The notes under the pieces are model-generated. The model did no database searches. It was not told the DNA's origin and saw only the letters and a list, made by a program, of their open reading frames with translations. This document shows positions 1 to 11,543 of a stretch of 64,000 nucleotides of DNA, in pieces (the first letter of the stretch is position 1; each line of letters starts with the position of its first letter). The position numbers and the translations under genes are program-made. The DNA comes from Crambe crambe (lineage: Eukaryota > Porifera > Demospongiae > Poecilosclerida > Crambeidae): contig OZ004582.1 in NCBI GenBank assembly GCA_963924555.1, forward strand, positions 5,022,001 to 5,086,000, written 5' to 3'.

Positions 1-1114
1 TGCGTTTACACCCACGCACAATAGATAGCTAGCCAGCTAGCTATCCAGCTCGAGCTCGATCGAACCTTTCTTTTCCTCCTGCCCCATCCCCAAAGGTGGA
101 AAGGTCTGCTCGCCCAGACTACAGTACAACCATGACTAAACTTCTGGTACTGGGTAAGGTAGATGTGGGTAACTTCGGGAAAACTTCAATTTTTCGCTCC
201 TGATTTCTACTAGCTTTAAGCTACAGACCGACATAATGTACCTACACTTATGCTTGTTCATACACAAAAGAAGCTCTAGCAAATCTGGCTTCTAGGTTGC
301 AACTGTTGTTATAAACTCTGACCCTGGTTGAAAAATGTGGGTGGGGTAACTTCGGGAATTTAGAGAAAAATGTTGAAATAGAGAAGGACAGCCACAGCAT
401 GGCTCAAAACTGAGAGCAGGGTCTTTTTTCAATGGCTACTACTATTTATTTATTGGATGGCCTCCATAGTGCTTTTTACTTCTTCCATTTGAATGATGGT
501 ATTTAAAAAGTGCTGGAAGTTACTGCAGCCCTGTGATTTCTTCCCCATAATTCCATGGCCAACTCTGGATGCTCATCTTACCACTTACTAGTATTCCTTT
601 CTCCATCATTCTTCTTTCCATTTCAAATTTCATGGGTAAATTGCGCAATGCACTTTGACCTTTGGTGATTGTGTTGCCTATTTTGATTTCATCATCTCTG
701 AAATTGACAAACTTAATGTAGAAATACAATAACAAAGTAATAGGTGAGTACGGAGCTAGAGCCGAGTAGAAGCATAGTTTTTCCTGCAAATTTCGCTGTA
801 TCAGCTATAAATTAACTCTTCAATCTTCGTTGTGGAACAGCGAGATGGCCCTTCATTTTAGCAGGGGTTTTCCCACACAGCAGTAGTCCTCAGGTATGAA
901 GTATATCGAAATAGCTGTGAAGTAAGTCCAGATAAAATTAAATTCCCGAAGTTACCCCGTTCCCGAAGTTACCCCAACTTCCCTTAAAGGGTCGCTTTTA
1001 TGAGAATACAAACAGTATCCGGAAAATTACTGCAAATTCACACCATTTTAAATAATCCCCTATCATTATAATTATTTAGCTTTTAACACTAGCAAAATTT
1101 TCTTCTTTTCCGAG
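1..1114. other. Noncoding stretch with inverted copies of a 16-bp motif
   Basis: No convincing coding region is visible. The motif GGGGTAACTTCGGGAA (one base different in the first copy) lies in plus orientation near 165-181 and 343-358, and in reverse orientation near 942-957 and 960-975. The outer copies could be the ends of an ~0.8 kb non-autonomous mobile element. No target-site duplication was recognised, so this is tentative. The open frame at 520-789 on the minus strand has no recognisable protein character. Confidence 0.4.
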
Positions 1115-2278
1115 TTATTTGAAGTTCTTTTTTATGTCACCTAGGAGACCATCTGTGACCAGTACATCAATGGCAGTGCAAGCCATAGCTTTAGCAGCTA
1201 ACAGTGTATTGTGGTGCGCAGCTGGTGTGTTGGCTACAGCAGTAAATTCTCTGGTGTGGTTTACCTCTCCTGTCCCGATGGCATAATTAGGATGAAGGGA
1301 AGGTACGACATATGACACATTTCCCATGTCTGTAGAAGCATGCACATCGCCTTCATCTTCAAACTCCACTCCCAACTCCTGATAGTTACGAGCAAATGCT
1401 GCACCCAAAGTTGTGTTTTGCTGCACATCAGTACAAGTATTATCTTCCTCGGCTATATCCACTGTACAACCTGTTGCTTGCGCTGCTGCCTGGAAGCATT
1501 CAGTCACCTTATTTGAAAGGATACTTAACTCTTCCATATTTGGAGCTCTCACACAGCATTCGATCTTGCTGTTATCAGGGATGATATTCGGCTTGACTCC
1601 GCCCTCAGTGATAATAGTGTGGACTCTCCATGTTGGTTTCATTTGCTGCCTAAGGACTGCGATGGACGAATATGCTGTAACTGCAGCATCCAAAGCATTA
1701 GTGCCTTCCCATGGAAAAGCTGCAGCATGAGCTGCTTTGCCTGCATAATGCACTTTTAGTGTCTTGGCAGCGTTGTAGATCGGTCTAATATAGGTATCAG
1801 GAAAAGGATGAACCATCATTGCAACATCGATATCCTTAAAGGCTCCATATCTAATTAGCTCAACCTTCCCTCCACCTCCTTCTTCGGCAGGAGTACCTAG
1901 AACTGTAACAGTTCCTTTTGGGGCACCTTCAGTCTCTAGGGCCTCTTTAATGCTAAGCCCTGCAGCAATCCCAGCTTCTGCTATCAGATTATGGCCGCAA
2001 GCATGCCCTATCTCAGGTAGGGCATCATACTCGCATATCACACAAACATTTGGCATTCCTGAGCCATAGGTGGCTTTAAAAGCAGTTTCAATGTTACCAT
2101 AAGAACGTTGTACTTTAAAACCTTTCTGTTCCAAAAATCCACTCAGTAGCTGGTGAGCTTTATACTCTTTGAACCCAAGTTCAGGATTCTCCCAGATTTC
2201 TATGCTCAGAGCTTTCAGTTCTTCCTCATAACGATCAACTGTTCTCAATGCTGCTCTTTTCAGTGGATTAGCAGTCAT
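1115..2278 (-). CDS. M20-family metallopeptidase, PM20D2-like (copy 1)
   Basis: A single-exon gene of about 387 residues. It resembles peptidase M20 domain-containing protein 2, a family whose vertebrate member hydrolyses beta-alanyl dipeptides; the substrate here is unknown. The M20 metal site is visible: CEYDALPEIGHACGHN near residues 82-97, PAEEGGGGK near 130-138 and a VHPFPD segment. There is no signal peptide, so the protein is probably cytosolic. I place the start at 2278 rather than at the longer in-frame ATG at 2326, because the N-terminus then matches copy 2 (48146-49318). The extra upstream codons are read from an inserted MITE. The two copies are clearly very similar, and two decayed fragments of the gene lie at 26665 and 40683. 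Confidence 0.9.
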   Translation of the reverse strand: MTANPLKRAALRTVDRYEEELKALSIEIWENPELGFKEYKAHQLLSGFLEQKGFKVQRSYGNIETAFKATYGSGMPNVCVICEYDALPEIGHACGHNLIAEAGIAAGLSIKEALETEGAPKGTVTVLGTPAEEGGGGKVELIRYGAFKDIDVAMMVHPFPDTYIRPIYNAAKTLKVHYAGKAAHAAAFPWEGTNALDAAVTAYSSIAVLRQQMKPTWRVHTIITEGGVKPNIIPDNSKIECCVRAPNMEELSILSNKVTECFQAAAQATGCTVDIAEEDNTCTDVQQNTTLGAAFARNYQELGVEFEDEGDVHASTDMGNVSYVVPSLHPNYAIGTGEVNHTREFTAVANTPAAHHNTLLAAKAMACTAIDVLVTDGLLGDIKKNFK

Positions 2279-2627
2279 CAGGGGCGGATTTAGCCAGTCT
2301 TCTTCCGTGTTCCGGAAGACGGTCAATATTTTTGTTATTAGGTAAAGATCGTCAGCGCGTGCGCAGACTGATTTTACACTCCGATCCGCATTTGATTAGG
2401 TTTCAGCCTATTGCTAGCAGCTAGCTACAGGCTACAGCTACAGACTACAGCTGAAGCTTTACAATATTAGATAGCTGGGCCATCAGAATTCTTCATCAAT
2501 CAACTTCGAAATGGGCGTGGCTGAGCAATGTGTGGGCGTGGTCAGATAAATTTCCCCGCGCGCAACTGATTTACCACTGGTACATGGTGTGGAAGACTGT
2601 CAATTTCAAGGGCTAGATCCGCCCCTG
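2279..2627. mobile_element. MITE with CAGGGGCGGAT ends, inserted at the M20 start codon
   Basis: The left end reads CAGGGGCGGATTTAGCC. The right end is its inverted complement with one mismatch (2611-2627). The flanks show a 5-bp direct repeat, GTCAT, at 2274-2278 and 2628-2632. The element has no coding capacity. The same architecture, with CAGGGG ends and a 5-bp target duplication, is seen at 16285-16492. The repeat GTCAT contains the M20 ATG on the minus strand, so the start codon is duplicated on both sides of the insertion. Confidence 0.8.
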
Positions 2628-2671
2628 GTCATGACTGTTCAGCCCAACTTCCTGTATAGAGTTGGCCCCAA

Positions 2672-2681
2672 TGCGCATGCG
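2672..2681. promoter_or_regulatory. NRF1-like palindrome upstream of M20 copy 1
   Basis: TGCGCATGCG resembles the core of the NRF-1 binding site. Similar palindromes occur at 11287, 27566, 45354 and 49356, four of the five within about 400 bp of a predicted start codon. The MITE at 2279-2627 separates this copy from the gene. Confidence 0.4.
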
Positions 2682-4004
2682 TATAGGCCTTATGGCAGAG
2701 ACCGCGCGGCTTAATGCTCTAGTATACTTCCGGTTGCTGTCAAAGCTTGCTTGGAAGTAACTACCTAGTTAATTATGTTGGCATTGTATCCCTACATGAA
2801 ACCACTCAATATCTTTTTTTCCAGCCATTCTCCTATTGAGAATGACACCTATACTGATGGATAAAGGATTCCTCATCACACTCTTATCAAAAGGGAATTT
2901 TTATTGCACTATTATATGGAGGCTGTTCAGGAAGAAGCATGCAGTAAGGTGTTATGTAGACTATCTCTAGATTTCTTCTGCTTCTGCAACTTGTTTAAGG
3001 GTCAAGTGGATATACAGGAAACAGTAGTGTTCTTGGACCTCACCAAAGCTTTTGATAAAGTCCATATTACTAAAGAAGCTCGAACAGCTCGGTTTGGATC
3101 AGTGTTTGCTACATTAGCTGAGAAATTACCTCCTCCAAGAGTGCTACCAAGTAAATTGGATTTAAATACAGACATTTTTACACTTAGCAATGAAGTTCTT
3201 CTGCAAATGTATCGATTGCAGCTCCTGTCTGGGACCCTTACTGTATTTACTCATCCTCCTCTGAGACAGGATGAGGGACCTGCTGCATGAAGCTGGCCAC
3301 ATAAACCAATCTGCCTATCAGTATCCTGTGCTGATGCTATTTTTGCTATGTAGGGAGCCTGTATGAGCAGGGTTCGCATGTGTGTACATTACTTGCAGAA
3401 GGTACGTTTAAGAGGCTTTGACATGGGAATTAATGGCAAGACAAGGCTTTCATTGCTATCCTGATATCATCTGCATGGGAAAATCCACTGTTAATAGAGA
3501 GACCCAAGAGAGACCCAAGCCTGACTCTAGTTCTTGCAGCAATGGGTTCATTGTTAACACTGTTTAGGTAACTAGGCTGTAGCAAGAAACCGCCTCAGGC
3601 AATGAACACGAGTAGATATTAGGACTGGGCAAGCATAATCATTAGCTTATTGGTGGTGCATTTGAGGGAATAACTTGCAGGGCCAGAGGGAAATGGTCAG
3701 GTCAGTGGCCTGACCATTTTTCTAGAAGAGAAATTACTTAATCATTAATTTAGATGATTCTACGCATCCATAGATCTGTTTGTGCATGAAAATACATATC
3801 AATGATGATTCCTAAGCATGACACACCAATGTCCTGGCCTGGCCACTTAGTTTTTCATTCTCTGGCCCTGAATAACTTAACTCAACATTGAAAGTAACTT
3901 ATATTGCATCAATTGGCACAACACACATCCACCTTGGAATTTTAGCTAGCCATAATAATCTTTATTCACTATAGCTGCATGCAAACACACAAGCAGTTCT
4001 AGCA
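2682..4004. other. Intergenic region, no supported gene
   Basis: This stretch separates the M20 promoter side from the TRIM-NHL gene. A 128-codon open frame at 2904-3290 contains FLDLTKAFDKV, which resembles the first catalytic motif of LINE reverse transcriptases. The residues on either side do not continue the family, so at most it is a tiny relic. Nothing else was recognised. Confidence 0.4.
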
Positions 4005-6113
4005 ATGGCTGATGAAGCTCTTGACAAGATAAAGGAACAACTGAAGTGTGCAATTTGCCTTGATACCTATACTGACCCCAAACTACTCCAGTGTTTCCAT
4101 GTCTACTGTAGAAGTTGTCTTGTGAAAATGGCTAAGACTAAAGATGAACAGGGTAACCTGTCAGTAACTTGCCCCATCTGTCGTCAAGCTACACCAGTTC
4201 CAGATAATGATGTGAGTGGTTTCAAATCGGCGTTTCATGTTAATAATCTGTTAGAGATCATGAAGTCAGCACCAGATCAAATGAAAATAGCTCAACCACA
4301 TCATAAATTGAACAAAATAAATGTGCTCTATTGTCATGAACATGCTGATAAAGAGCTAGAATTCTTCTGCGAATCTTGTGAAGAAGTCATTTGTTATAAA
4401 TGTGCTCTGAGAGGAGGTAAGCATCATGAGCACAATTATGAAGAATTGAGCACATCTTTTGAGAAGTATACGGGAGAAATTGCATCATCTTTGGAACCAA
4501 TTGAAAATCTTCTCGCAGCTACTAACAATGGACTGACTCTGATAGGTAAGCACCATGGAGAGATAATCAACCAGCAAGAAACGGCTGAAGCCAGCATATA
4601 TAACACCATAGACACTCTTCATCTCTTCCTTAATGCTAGAAGAACTGAACTTATTGAAGATCTGCATAGAGTTGCAAAATGGAGATTGAAAAACCTTCTA
4701 GATCAACAAGAAGAGATGACCTTCATCAAGGCCAAGCTTAGCAGCTGTCTTGATTTCGTGAGGGAAGGCCTGAAGACACACAGCAAAGGAAAAGCCTTGG
4801 AAATCAAATCTTTCACAATGAAACAAGTAAAGGATCTTGCTTCTGAAATCAATCCAGATACATTAAACCCTGTGCTAGAGACTGACATAACTTTTTCAGC
4901 TTTAGAATTGCAAGAGATTCTTGAAACGTGCCGAAAATTTGGGAAAGTATTACATCAAGAATCACTTGATCCATCAAGAAGTCATGTGATGGGTACGGAT
5001 TTGAAGGAAGGAGTAGTCGGGAAGAGATGTTCAGGTACCCTGCATGTTTTCAATTCTAGGGGTGAACCTTATGAAGAGCCAATTGAATCCTTGCAGTGTG
5101 AACTCGTGTCTAATCTTATGAAAGATAGCAGGGCCAAAGCTAGAATAGAAAGAATAGGGCTCAACCAGTACAGAATCACCTACAACCCAGTCATCAAAGG
5201 CAAACACCAACTACTAGTGAAGATTAGGGACCAGCATGTCAAGAATAGCCCACTACCTGTGACAGTAACGGCACCTATAGACCAGCTTGGGTCTCCTATT
5301 CTAACTATTAGTGAAGTTAAACAACCGTGGGGAGTGAAAATCAACAAGAAAGGGGAGGTAGTAGTGACTGAGTTTAATGGACATCGTGTTTCTATATTTA
5401 GTCAGAGCGGTGAGAAGCTACGCATGTTTGGTTCACATGGTTCGGACCGTGGGCAGTTGAAATGCCCTCGTGGTGTAGCAATAGATGGTGATGGAAATAT
5501 TGTAGTGGTGGACAGTGAGAATCACAGAATTCAAAAATTTACAGATGGCGGCATTTTCATTGCAGCAGTGGGTTCAAAGGGGAAGAAAGCTCTTCAGTTT
5601 CATTTCCCGAAAGATATTGCATTCAATGCTTACAACAACAAATTATACATTCTGGATGGAAATGATCAAATTCAGATTTTGAACTGTGATCTCACCTTTC
5701 ATAAACACTTTGGCAAGCGTGGCAACAGCAAGGGGCAGTTTAACAGTCCTAGTGGCATAGCCTGCGATAGCATTGGTAGAGTGCATGTGGCAGATACTCA
5801 CAATAATCGCATCCAAATCTTCACTGCTGAGGGAAAGTTCCTATGGACATTTCAGCTGCACAGTCTCCCACATGGAGAAACTTGCCATCCTGTTGGTATA
5901 ACTATAGATGACAATAACATTATGTATGTCAGTGGGTACCACAGTCACTGCATATCTGTATTCATCTCTGATGGGCAGAAACTGGTGACATCAATAGGAA
6001 GAGAAGGAGGGAGTGCTGGAGAGTTTAGATACCCTCATGGACTCACCACAGACAGTTGTGGTGTTCTCTATGTCTGTGACATGTTGAATGATCGACTTCA
6101 AGTCTTTTAGAAC
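4005..6113 (+). CDS. TRIM-NHL protein, RING-type E3 ubiquitin ligase
   Basis: An intronless gene for about 702 residues with the full TRIM-NHL architecture. The RING finger has Cys15, Cys18, Cys30, His32, Cys35, Cys38, Cys56 and Cys59. It is followed by a B-box 2 (about 110-148), a helical coiled coil (about 155-290), a filamin/ABP280-type Ig repeat (about 325-425) and six NHL repeats (about 435 to the end). The NHL repeats have the PxGV..D..G.. / HR.QxF pattern and would form one complete six-bladed propeller. TRIM2/3/71-class relatives ubiquitinate substrates and, in some members, bind RNA through the propeller; which role applies here cannot be told. It converges with SNRNP70, and the two 3' ends are only about 160 bp apart. 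ATTAAA near 6176 may serve as its poly(A) signal. Confidence 0.93.
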
Positions 6114-6130
6114 ATCCCCTCCCTTTGTAT

Positions 6131-6136
6131 ATTTTA
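6131..6136 (-). promoter_or_regulatory. Probable SNRNP70 polyadenylation signal
   Basis: On the minus strand this reads AATAAA, about 140 nt past the SNRNP70 stop codon. It lies just past the TRIM-NHL stop codon on the other strand, so the two transcripts probably overlap at their 3' ends. Confidence 0.4.
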
Positions 6137-6274
6137 TTAATACATGTATATACATTACAAATGAAGGATTGGTGTATTAAATTGCACAGAAGTTCTATAC
6201 AATAAGAAAACATGCATTACTATATAAAGTGTGATTCAGGTTACATTAAACTCCAACTTCAATAATCTTCACCC

Positions 6275-9200
6275 TCAAGCCTCTGTTTTCACCCTCTTGT
6301 CAGCCATGCCAGGTTCTTCTTCTCGCTCTCTCTTCCTATCATGGCTCCTGTGATTGGACTTATCCTGTATCAAAAGAAACATATTATAATTATAATGGAA
6401 CCAACACAGACTGGCTGACAATATCACAAAATGGAGCACATCTTTTAAAAAGTAACACATCATGAACCTTATCTCTGTCTCGATCCCTGTCCTTTCGATC
6501 ACGATCCTTGCGGTCCCTCTCTCTGCTTCTACTCCGATCCCTCTTCTTCTTTTCCCCTCGATCCCTATCCCTACAAAGACATAGTCCCAGGTTATGATAC
6601 ATACAGTCCTATAACATCCATATTTAGTGCTTGCTCATGAATAATCCATAAGTTAATGAGGTGAGTAGTGGCACTGTGCTACAGTTAAAACTGGAAAGCA
6701 CTGAAGTGCTAACCCCCAGCGCACACTGAAAATGCTTAGTTATAGCAAGTATTACAGATATTGAGCAGATAACTGATGAGCAGGAGCAATCATTTATTTA
6801 TGCTGTTGCTCTACACCATTTAACAGATGCAGATCAGCTCACCTTGTAGCCTCACACATCCTAAAATATTTCAGATAGAGTAGGTAATGGTCAGCAGTCT
6901 GGAGTGTGCATTATATGGAGTATAGGCTATATGGAAAGCCTGCCCTTCTTTCCAGAATAAAGCCATTATCTAAAAATCCGCTCAATTTTAAACCTGCATA
7001 GCAGTGTCTAGACAGTGTTTACCCCCATTCCAAGTATTCAATTGCTCATATGGCTGATGATAGACAGACTGCATTACTATAACCCATGCAGGCTGAGGGT
7101 TTCATACTAAACTAGCACTTTCAAACCAGACGCTCTAGAATGCAACTGTTGAAGAGAAACTCAACAGCTAAGCAGCCACGACATGATCAATTTTGGTGTC
7201 AATTTTCAGCCATTGTGTACTTATTCTTATTATATGAACCAGTGGGCATGGCCAGTTGAAGAGATTATGAAAAGAAGCCACTGTAGGCAGGATCGCTTGC
7301 CTCATTTGTATTATTCATGAGCAAACACTATATCGTAAGTCTCATTCAAGAGGTGGTCATACCATGAAACTAGGATTACGGCTTGCCCAATTATATTTTC
7401 AGCATAATGAGAATAACAGGATCATTTTATCCTTACCACACCCATTTTTAGCATTTTGCTGCTTCTTGTATGCACTGCTTTTCTGAAAGTTGAAGTAGCT
7501 AAAATATCTGAGAGAGTCAGTGCCAGGAATACTTTATTGTTATTGAGTTGCCTTAAAGCTTCTGATCTGGCCAGGAAAAAGGAAGGTCTCTTCCAATTGG
7601 GGAATTAAAAACATCTAAATTTCTTTCGTAGGGCAATTGCTTGAGAATAATAGGCAATTCCTCAAAGGATTAATAGATTTGAGATTAAGGGAATAGCATA
7701 ATATGGGCAAGCCCTATAAATGATACACTCTTAAAAAAGACAAACCTCTCAACACTTTGAGTTTGTAGTTACAAAATACAAAGGGATGGGTCCCTAGGGT
7801 GTTTCAAAAAAGGGGCAAGCCACATTTATAAGTATGCTCCTCCCCTTCAATGAGCCATTGGTCCAAATCATAGGTACCTGCTCCTGGATCTTTTCCTTCT
7901 TTCTCTATCCCTGTCTCTATCTCGGTCTCGGTCCCTACTACGACTCCGCTTTCTCCGGTCACGATCCCGTTCCCTATCACGACGGTCTCGCTCCCTTTCT
8001 CTGTCACGATCTCTTTCATCCCTGTCCCTATCTCGATCCTCTGCATGACCATTGTCCCTATAAGAAGAGTTTGATATAACCGTTGTCCTACCATTACACT
8101 AAGAAGCTATATAGCTAACATACAACTGCCTACATCTAATAATTATCACGGCTCCAGAATTTATTTTTGTGAACTTATATTATGTCATGAAATAGAATTA
8201 ACAGATTATCACGAAAACTTCGTGTACATGATATTATTGATTTTCATATTTAATTTTTGGCCTTCTTTGTAACGTCTAATAACAAGCAAGTATGGCATAC
8301 ACGCTCATTACTAGACAGGCATTGTATCTCCCAGGAAGCAAGCCATCACTAATACAGTGAACAGGGAGGTCATTTAGAGTGGGCATTATTTAGAATAACA
8401 CTTGAAAAGGCATGTAGGAAGCTTAGCAAAGGGTATGTAATAAGAAATCAAAACAAGCCAGAAGCAGAAACAGAGCATATAAGCAAGGTGAGCTTAATTA
8501 GAGAAGCAGTGAATATGTTTGTAAGTGGATATACACTGGTATCCCTTAAGACTACTTACCGCTCATCAACTCTTCCAGAATACTTAATATTTTCTTGTGG
8601 TCCTCCACGTCTTGTTCCGCCAAGTCCACCACCTACATACGAGTATAAAAATACATAACACACACACAAGTAGAAAACGGAGCTCCAGTCGAAATGTTTA
8701 ATACAGAGTCGCAAGGACCCAATGGACACAAGTTGACATAGAAACAAGTATTAGCAGACTTCGTGACATAGTCCCAACAAATTTGTATAAGACAGTCAAA
8801 CATTGGAATCTGTATAGCTCACCTAGTCTTCGTGGTTTCCAGCTTTTAACAGTTCTTCCTCTTTCCACATCCACAACGATCCTTCGCCCATCAATCTTCT
8901 TCCCATCAGCATATTTGTACGCACCTAATCCCCCAGAACACATCAAGGCAGGAGGGGAGAAAACAAGAACACACACTGAATCAGCAACATACACTGAAGG
9001 ACACCTAAATTATACCTGAACCTTACCTGGTCACTACTGGGGTTATTTGAGGAGTTTCACATTAAAACTACAACATGTACAATGGAACTCCCTCTTCTTT
9101 AGTAAACTACACCCTGATACCTCGCTTATTGTGTCATCAATTGTACACCTGAGTGAACAGTGGACTGTTCTCCTTGTACAATGTACTATTTTCCTAGAGC

Positions 9201-11241
9201 TATGCTTTATTATGGGAACTATGACCGTGTTTAAGTCCTGTGACTCCTGTCATGGGACAGCAGTAGTTTGCTACTTTCAAACATCTCAAATGGCAAACTC
9301 AATTATGGCTACACTTCTCATTCAAGCCAAAATACTTCAGGGCAGTGGGCTGATCATGCTCAGTGCTAAATACGTAACTTACCACACCCCTTTACAATGG
9401 AACCAATTCAGTGTTAAGTCTCACATTAATAAGTTCCATTGTAAACTTACCCATGGACATGCTAACGTGTAGTGTCATGCTGAAAGGCTGTCTCTGCTAG
9501 ACTCCTCAAAGTCAGCAATTCACAACTTACCCAAGAATTTAACTTACCCACACTTACCCTAAACAGTTACCCATTATTACTACAAGCTTCTTATTGTTTA
9601 TATGCACGCACGTATGTATGTATGTATGTATGTATGTATTTATGTATGTATGTATGTATGTATGTATGCACGCATGTACTGTATGCACACATGTATGGAA
9701 TATGCTGTGTGTATGTATGTATGTAGTATGTATGTATGTATGTATGTATGTATGTATGTATGTATTTATTGTATGCACGCATGTATGCAATATGCATGTA
9801 TGCTTGGCTTGCATGCATGTTGCATGTATATGCAAGCGTTTATAATCTGTTTGTATGTATGCATAGCCATCATGAAGATGGAAGGAGGAATGAACTTACA
9901 CAACTTACAAAGCCTGGCTATGTTAAAAGACAAGAGATAAACAGCCTTTGGCCTGCAAGACCCAACAAGGTCACAGGGTTGAGGGCTGGGTGAATGGAAA
10001 TAAAAGCCCATTATTATTCCATACATAAAGTCATGAATAACTTAGGAATTCCTGGTCTCTGGGTCCTTTCTGGCCATTACTGTACTGTGCTCTATGAAAG
10101 ACTTACTATGCATGTCCCTTTCTTTCTCGTACTCAACAAATGCATAACCTCGAGGCTTCCCATTGTATTGAACCAAGGCAATCTAGTATGAAAAACAAAT
10201 TTATTACATGAATTATTTTTAACACGAAAGCAAATTATGGTAAGTTAATAGGTGGATGAATGCATGCACACAAGTTCATTTGCGGTATTTGCTTCATCAT
10301 CAAGACTCTGATTCAACTATCCAACAATGCATGTGGCACCCAAGACCATTTAGTGTTGCTATGCTACCAAAAGCATGGTTGAATTCAAATATACCCGTTT
10401 GACAGGTCCATACACCTCAAGTTCTCTCCGCAGTTTTGACTCAGAGGTATCATAATTCTAAATAAAAAATAATCCTGGTAACATCTACTGTGAAAAAAAA
10501 GAAAGCAACTCACAATTCTTCCCACAAAGATGGTCTTGAAAGGGTCTCCCTGTATCTCGGCATCACCACTTGGGTTCCCTAGTATACACAATCAGAAAAT
10601 GGTTCAAATTTCACCCTTTCAGCAGGTATTTTATGAATAGACGTGTGTCCTAAGACCTAGGGGTTCTAAATATTTAATTCAGGAGTACATATAATGTGCA
10701 ACTAACTGTTCCTTTACTCACTACACATCCCAACTCACATGAATCAAGGTGCATCTTCAAGTTTTCTCTGTGTCTTTCATCTTTTTCCTTTTGCTAGAAA
10801 AATGGTGAGCATTAATTAGAAACAACCACCCTGTCTTAAGTAGCTAACAACTCCAACCTTTCTTGATACACGTTCCTCCTTTGTTTCACCTCTGGTGGGT
10901 GCAGGAGTCTCACTTGGGTCCTATGATACAGTATATAAAACAAGAAACCAGGTGTAGGTTCAATACCTACACATGATGCAGTCAGCCATGACTACATGAA
11001 CCAGCAAGGTTATATCTATGTTTTATTGGGTGTTTATACTTGAATTTATAGCGTGGTTTTCGTAGCTAACTCGTGCACGTTTTAATAGCTAAAATACCTC
11101 GAAGAGATTGAGATACTGACTGACGCCTGTGTAGGGCCATGGCTTCTTTTCCCAGGGGAGCTCGTCCAAAGGCGGGAAAAAAGGAGCAGGATCCCGAGGA
11201 GCGAATAGAGCAAGCAAGTTCGGTGGGAGAAACTGTGTCAT
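6275..11241 (-). CDS. SNRNP70: U1 small nuclear ribonucleoprotein 70 kDa
   Basis: Eleven exons join in frame to 337 residues: 11241-11098, 10920-10858, 10793-10739, 10578-10514, 10457-10395, 10182-10107, 8924-8823, 8632-8560, 8057-7878, 6570-6468, 6364-6275. The N-terminus, starting [20 protein letters not shown], is the diagnostic U1-70K segment that wraps the U1 core. The RRM follows, with RNP2 (TIFVGRI, 103-109) and RNP1 (RGYAFVEY, 141-148) for U1 stem-loop I. Next are DGKKIDGRR, the glycine-rich [10 protein letters not shown] and an Arg/Asp/Glu-Arg/Ser low-complexity tail. It acts in 5' splice-site recognition in the nucleus. It is shorter than the human protein (437 residues) because the C-terminal tail is reduced. 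Introns carry a MITE (6624-7329) and a tetranucleotide repeat (9611-9775). A partial copy of exon 1 lies at 27446-27546. Confidence 0.95.
6624..7329. mobile_element. MITE with AGTG..TGCTCATGAATAAT ends (SNRNP70 intron)
   Basis: The left end AGTGCTTGCTCATGAATAAT and the inverted right end AGTGTTTGCTCATGAATAAT differ by one base. The ~700-bp body has no coding frame. A second full element with the same ends and internal segments (GAGAAACTCAAC, TATTCTTATTATATGAACCA) lies at 61964-62573, and a related internal segment at about 60125-60500. Confidence 0.75.
9611..9775. repeat. Imperfect (ATGT)n microsatellite
   Basis: Two long GTAT/ATGT tetranucleotide runs are separated by a less regular ~60-bp segment, all inside a SNRNP70 intron. 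Open frames across it on both strands (MYVCMYVC and IHTYIHTY types) are translations of the repeat, not genes. Confidence 0.9.
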
Positions 11242-11543
11242 TTCTGTCCATCCAACGCAGTTCAAAGTTCAATTTGAAACATAACACGCATGCGCACTAA
11301 TTATTGTATGTAGCAAGCTGCAAGTAAGAAGCGGAAACACACTTCCTACGTACACCTTTCAACTTTGTAACTAGACCACACTTTGAACTTCGTAATGGAT
11401 CATAATTCATGACGTAGAGTACGAATAGACTACTGGTAATCGTTTATAACTGCCAGACTTGTTAGAGGTGTTTCAAACTTCTCTACTGCTCTATATTAGA
11501 AAAAATAGCTATAGCTATAAGCTAGCTCTGCTTTTTTGCAGCC
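11242..11543. promoter_or_regulatory. Bidirectional promoter region, SNRNP70 / receptor A
   Basis: Only about 300 bp separate the divergent start codons of SNRNP70 (11241, minus) and receptor A (11544, plus). The palindrome CGCATGCGCA at 11287-11296 resembles an NRF-1 site. The region, including this palindrome, is duplicated in front of receptor B (about 27540-27784), where the SNRNP70 side is only a remnant. Confidence 0.6.

Noticed and set aside
2904..3290. Possible LINE reverse transcriptase fragment (FLDLTKAFDKV)
   Set aside because: Only about 11 residues resemble the motif; the sequence on either side shows no other reverse transcriptase blocks, so I did not call an element.
9554..10026. 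Several open frames of the MYVCMYVC and IHTYIHTY type
   Set aside because: They are translations of the tetranucleotide repeat in a SNRNP70 intron.
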